From assembly GCA_914767715.1 (NCBI GenBank), contig OU612068.1, forward strand, positions 21,452,001 to 21,516,000: a stretch of 64,000 nt of DNA, in the 5' to 3' direction. The translations under genes were made by a program, and so were the position numbers. This stretch comes from Membranipora membranacea (lineage: Eukaryota; Bryozoa; Gymnolaemata; Cheilostomatida; Membraniporidae). Below are positions 59,101-64,000 of this stretch, piece by piece. How positions within the stretch are numbered: position 1 is the stretch's first letter; each line of letters starts with the position of its first letter. Below the pieces are notes generated by a model. That model was not told where the DNA came from. It ran no database searches and was given only the letters and a program-made list of their open reading frames with translations.

Positions 59101-62100
59101 AGACGGACGCTGACGGAGAACGAAAAGCCGCGGAGCCAAACGGTTTGCAGATTCGAGATCAGCAGGAGTTGCTCCTCCTTATGAAGTTAGTAAGAAGCAA
59201 ATCTATTTTTTGATCCGAGCGAAAAAAAAGCATGATACCCACCCTTGGTATATTTTTGTAATTTTCAAGTCAGCCTTATGACTAACCTGTTAATCCGAGG
59301 ATTCCAATATTTTGCAGTTTGAATGAGGTCAATAAGAGCTTGAACTGGTTGCAGTTTGATAGAAATCCGACAGAGATTTAATTTTCTGATGCTGCCGTTT
59401 GGCATGTTTTTTTAGAGCAAAAGTGACCCCCATTAAGACGGACGCTGACGGAGAACGAAAAGCCGCGGAGCCAAACGGTTTGCAGATTCGAGATCAGCAG
59501 GAGTTGCTCCTCCTTATGAAGTTAGTAAGAAGCAAATCTATTTTTTGATCCGAGCGAAAAAAAAGCATGATACCCACCCTTGGTATATTTTTGTAATTTT
59601 CAAGTCAGCGTTATGACTAACCTGTTAATCCGAGGATTCCAATATTTTGCAGTTTGAATGAGGTCAATAAGAGCTTGAACTGGTTGCAGTTTGATAGAAA
59701 TCCGACAGAGATTTAATTTTCTGATGCTGCCGTTTGGCATGTTTTTTTAGAGCAAAAGTGACCCCCATTAAGACGGACGCTGACGGAGAACGAAAAGCCG
59801 CGGAGCCAAACGGTTTGCAGATTCGAGATCAGCAGGAGTTGCTCCTCCTTATGAAGTTAGTAAGAAGCAAATCTATTTTTTGATCCGAGCGAAAAAAAAG
59901 CATGATACCCACCCTTGGTATATTTTTGTAATTTTCAAGTCAGCGTTATGACTAACCTGTTAATCCGAGGATTCCAATATTTTGCAGTTTGAATGAGGTC
60001 AATAAGAGCTTGAACTGGTTGCAGTTTGATAGAAATCCGACAGAGATTTAATTTTCTGATGCTGCCGTTTGGCATGTTTTTTTAGAGCAAAAGTGACCCC
60101 CATTAAGACGGACGCTGACGGAGATCGAAAAGCCGCGGAGCCAAACGGTTTGCAGATTCGAGATCAGCAGGAGTTGCTCCTCCTTATGAAGTTAGTAAGA
60201 AGCAAATCTATTTTTTGATCCGAGCGAAAAAAAAGCATGATACCCACCCTTGGTATATTTTTGTAATTTTCAAGTCAGCGTTATGACTAACCTGTTAATC
60301 CGAGGATTCCAATATTTTGCAGTTTGAATGAGGTCAATAAGAGCTTGAACTGGTTGCAGTTTGATAGAAATCCGACAGAGATTTAATTTTCTGATGCTGC
60401 CGTTTGGCATGTTTTTTTAGAGCAAAAGTGACCCCCATTAAGACGGACGCTTACGGAGAACGAAAAGCCGCGGAGCCAAACGGTTTGCAGATTCGAGATC
60501 AGCAGGAGTTGCTCCTCCTTATGAAGTTAGTAAGAAGCAAATCTATTTTTTGATCCGAGCGGAAAAAAAGCATGATACCCACCCTTGGTATATTTTTGTA
60601 ATTTTCAAGTCAGCGTTATGACTAACCTGTTAATCCGAGGATTCCAATATTTTGCAGTTTGAATGAGGTCAATAAGAGCTTGAACTGGTTGCAGTTTGAT
60701 AGAAATCCGACAGAGATTTAATTTTCTGATGCTGCCGTTTGGCATGTTTTTTTAGAGCAAAAGTGACCCCCATTAAGACGGACGCTGACGGAGAACGAAA
60801 AGCCGCGGAGCCAAACGGTTTGCAGATTCGAGATCAGCAGGAGTTGCTCCTCCTTATGAAGTTAGTAAGAAGCAAATCTATTTTTTGATCCGAGCGAAAA
60901 AAAAGCATGATACCCACCCTTGGTATATTTTTGTAATTTTCAAGTCAGCGTTATGACTAACCTGTTAATCCGAGGATTCCAATATTTTGCAGTTTGAATG
61001 AGGTCAATAAGAGCTTGAACTGGTTGCAGTTTGATAGAAATCCGACAGAGATTTAATTTTCTGATGCTGCCGTTTGGCATGTTTTTTTAGAGCAAAAGTG
61101 ACCCCCATTAAGACGGACGCTGACGGAGAACGAAAAGCCGCGGAGCCAAACGGTTTGCAGATTCGAGATCAGCAGGAGTTGCTCCTCCTTATGAAGTTAG
61201 TAAGAAGCAAATCTATTTTTTGATCCGTGCGAAAAAAAAGCATGATACCCACCCTTGGTATATTTTTGTAATTTTCGAGTCAGCGTTATGACTAACCTGT
61301 TAATCCGAGGATTCCAATATTTTGCAGTTTGAATGAGGTCAATAAGAGCTTGAACTGGTTGCAGTTTGATAGAAATCCGACAGAGATTTAATTTTCTGAT
61401 GCTGCCGTTTGGCATGTTTTTTTAGAGCAAAAGTGACCCCCATTAAGACGGACGCTTACGGAGAACGAAAAGCCGCGGAGCCAAACGGTTTGCAGATTCG
61501 AGATCAGCAGGAGTTGCTCCTCCTTATGAAGTTAGTAAGAAGCAAATCTATTTTTTGATCCGAGCGAAAAAAAAGCATGATACCCACCCTTGGTATATTT
61601 TTGTAATTTTCAAGTCAGCGTTATGACTAACCTGTTAATCCGAGGATTCCAATATTTTGCAGTTTGAATGAGGTCAATAAGAGCTTGAACTGGTTGCAGT
61701 TTGATAGAAATCCGACAGAGATTTAATTTTCTGATGCTGCCGTTTGGCATGTTTTTTTAGAGCAAAAGTGACCCCCATTAAGACGGACGCTGACGGAGAA
61801 CGAAAAGCCGCGGAGCCAAACGGTTTGCAGATTCGAGATCAGCAGGAGTTGCTCCTCCTTATGAAGTTAGTAAGAAGCAAATCTATTTTTTGATCCGAGC
61901 GAAAAAAAAGCATGATACCCACCCTTGGTATATTTTTGTAATTTTCAAGTCAGCGTTATGACTAACCTGTTAATCCGAGGATTCCAATATTTTGCAGTTT
62001 GAATGAGGTCAATAAGAGCTTGAACTGGTTGCAGTTTGATAGAAATCCGACAGAGATTTAATTTTCTGATGCTGCCGTTTGGCATGTTTTTTTAGAGCAA

Positions 62101-64000
62101 AAGTGACCCCCATTAAGACGGACGCTGACGGAGAACGAAAAGCCGCAGAGCCAAACGGTTTGCAGATTCGAGATCAGCAGGAGTTGCTCCTCCTTATGAA
62201 GTTAGTAAGAAGCAAATCTATTTTTTGATCCGTGCGAAAAAAAAGCATGATACCCACCCTTGGTATATTTTTGTAATTTTCAAGTCAGCGTTATGACTAA
62301 CCTGTTAATCCGAGGATTCCAATATTTTGCAGTTTGAATGAGGTCAATAAGAGCTTGAACTGGTTGCAGTTTGATAGAAATCCGACAGAGATTTAATTTT
62401 CTGATGCTGCCGTTTGGCATGTTTTTTTAGAGCAAAAGTGACCCCCATTAAGACGGACGCTGACGGAGAACGAAAAGCCGCAGAGCCAAACGGTTTGCAG
62501 ATTCGAGATCAGCAGGAGTTGCTCCTCCTTATGAAGTTAGTAAGAAGCAAATCTATTTTTTGATCCGTGCGAAAAAAAAGCATGATACCCACCCTTGGTA
62601 TATTTTTGTAATTTTCAAGTCAGCGTTATGACTAACCTGTTAATCTGAGGATTCCAATATTTTGCAGTTTGAATGAGGTCAATAAGAGCTTGAACTGGTT
62701 GCAGTTTGATAGAAATCCGACAGAGATTTAATTTTCTGATGCTGCCGTTTGGCATGTTTTTTTAGAGCAAAAGTGACCCCCATTAAGACGGACGCTGACG
62801 GAGAACGAAAAGCCGCAGAGCCAAACGGTTTGCAGATTCGAGATCAGCAGGAGTTGCTCCTCCTTATGAAGTTAGTAAGAAGCAAATCTATTTTTTGATC
62901 CGAGCGAAAAAAAAGCATGATACCCACCCTTGATATATTTTTGTAATTTTCAAGTCAGCGTTATGACTAACCTGTTAATCCGAGGATTCCAATATTTTGC
63001 AGTTTGAATGAGGTCAATAAGAGCTTGAACTGGTTGCAGTTTGATAGAAATCTGACAGAGATTTAATTTTCTGATGCTGCCGTTTGGCATGTTTTTTTAG
63101 AGCAAAAGTGACCCCCATTAAGACGGACGCTTACGGAGAACGAAAAGCCGTGGAGCCAAACGGTTTGCAGATTCGAGATCAGCAGGAGTTGCTCCTCCTT
63201 ATGAAGTTAGTAAGAAGCAAATCTATTTTTTGATCCGAGCGAAAAAAAAGCATGATACCCACCCTTGGTATATTTTTGTAATTTTCAAGTCAGCGTTATG
63301 ACTAACCTGTTAATCCGAGGATTCCAATATTTTGCAGTTTGAATGAGGTCAATAAGAGCTTGAACTGGTTGCAGTTTGATAGAAATCCGACAGAGATTTA
63401 ATTTTCTGATGCTGCCGTTTGGCATGTTTTTTTAGAGCAAAAGTGACCCCCATTAAGACGGACGCTGACGGAGAACGAAAAGCCGCAGAGCCAAACGGTT
63501 TGCAGATTCGAGATCAGCAGGAGTTGCTCCTCCTTATGAAGTTAGTAAGAAGCAAATCTATTTTTTGATCCGTGCGAAAAAAAAGCATGATACCCACCCT
63601 TGGTATATTTTTGTAATTTTCAAGTCAGCGTTATGACTAACCTGTTAATCCGAGGATTCCAATATTTTGCAGTTTGAATGAGGTCAATAAGAGCTTGAAC
63701 TGGTTGCAGTTTGATAGAAATCCGACAGAGATTTAATTTTCTGATGCTGCCGTTTGGCATGTTTTTTTAGAGCAAAAGTGACCCCCATTAAGACGGACGC
63801 TGACGGAGAACGAAAAGCCGCAGAGCCAAACGGTTTGCAGATTCGAGATCAGCAGGAGTTGCTCCTCCTTATGAAGTTAGTAAGAAGCAAATCTATTTTT
63901 TGATCCGTGCGAAAAAAAAGCATGATACCCATCCTTGGTATATTTTTGTAATTTTCAAGTCAGCGTTATGACTAACCTGTTAATCCGAGGATTCCAATAT
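32198..64000 (+). repeat. Satellite array of a 335-bp unit, 94 full copies plus a partial one
   Basis: Units starting GAGCTTGAAC (or GAGCCTGAAC) recur exactly every 335 bases: 32201, 32536, 32871, and so on to 63691, which is 94 x 335 from the first. There is therefore no net indel over the array. The last copy is cut by the window end. Units 1-57 (to about 51295) are identical by eye except for eight units with two linked changes. Later units carry a fixed G-to-A change at unit position 291 and a mixture of others. The unit is about 60% AT, with a T7 run (positions 72-78), a T6 run (206-211) and an A8 run. 335 is close to two nucleosome repeats. It contains no conserved open frame, since 335 is not a multiple of three and stops are frequent. 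Centromeric, heterochromatic or RNA-gene array roles are all possible. Confidence 0.97.

Noticed and set aside
61197-61415. 72-codon minus-strand open frame in the satellite
   Set aside because: It exists only because one unit has CAAG changed to CGAG, removing a stop that all other units have. It is not a conserved gene.
32198-64000. Satellite as a 5S rRNA, U1, U2, U4, U5 or U6 gene array, or as a CRISPR array
   Set aside because: No stretch resembles the conserved cores of these RNAs on either strand. Repeats are direct and contiguous with no unique spacers, so it is not CRISPR.

Overview
This window looks like nuclear DNA of a metazoan, most likely a marine invertebrate; the phylum cannot be fixed from the sequence. 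The reasons are AT-rich non-coding DNA, genes split by GT-AG introns of 130 to about 1,570 bases, TATA boxes in front of the start codons, several classes of eukaryotic transposable element (decayed LINEs, a TTAA-flanked foldback element, a hAT-type non-autonomous element) and a very long satellite array. I see no rRNA gene, no CRISPR array and no sign of prokaryotic organisation.

Layout. 1-6650: repeat-rich DNA with no convincing gene. It holds an imperfect tandem duplication (about 1055-2410 and 2723-3828), a three-copy 71-base repeat, a 1,352-bp foldback element with TTAA target duplications (3852-5203) and a decayed LINE fragment (about 5410-5760). 6660-26530: a cluster of three paralogous 12-helix transporters of the major facilitator superfamily, closest in pattern to monocarboxylate transporters (SLC16-like). 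The first is on the + strand (6767-11296). The other two are on the - strand (19162-12302 and 26455-20930). All three can be assembled by hand into nine coding exons with the same intron phases and, for six of the nine exons, identical lengths. They encode 514, 501 and 506 residues. 26530-32197: intergenic DNA without a convincing gene. It holds a perfect hairpin with AATAAA on both strands, a 515-bp hAT-type element carrying a tRNA-like Pol III sequence, and next to it another large inverted repeat. 32198-64000: an uninterrupted satellite array of a 335-bp unit, 94 full copies plus a partial one cut by the window end.

The transporters arose by duplication of one nine-exon ancestor, with one inversion or inverted duplication. 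Genes 1 and 2 converge on a 1-kb spacer, and gene 3 lies upstream of gene 2 in the same orientation. The membrane exons are conserved, while the hydrophilic loop between helices 6 and 7 differs strongly except for a short basic stretch before helix 7.

The satellite is the most striking object. Its unit length never changes over about 31.8 kb. The left 57 units are almost identical apart from one two-site haplotype, and the right 38 units are a mosaic of point variants. The spacing of the haplotype units suggests an internal duplication of about 28 units. Each unit also holds possible RNA-gene signals (A-box-like and B-box-like motifs followed by a T run; a splice-donor-like site followed by an Sm-like site). 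These are hypotheses, not demonstrated functions.
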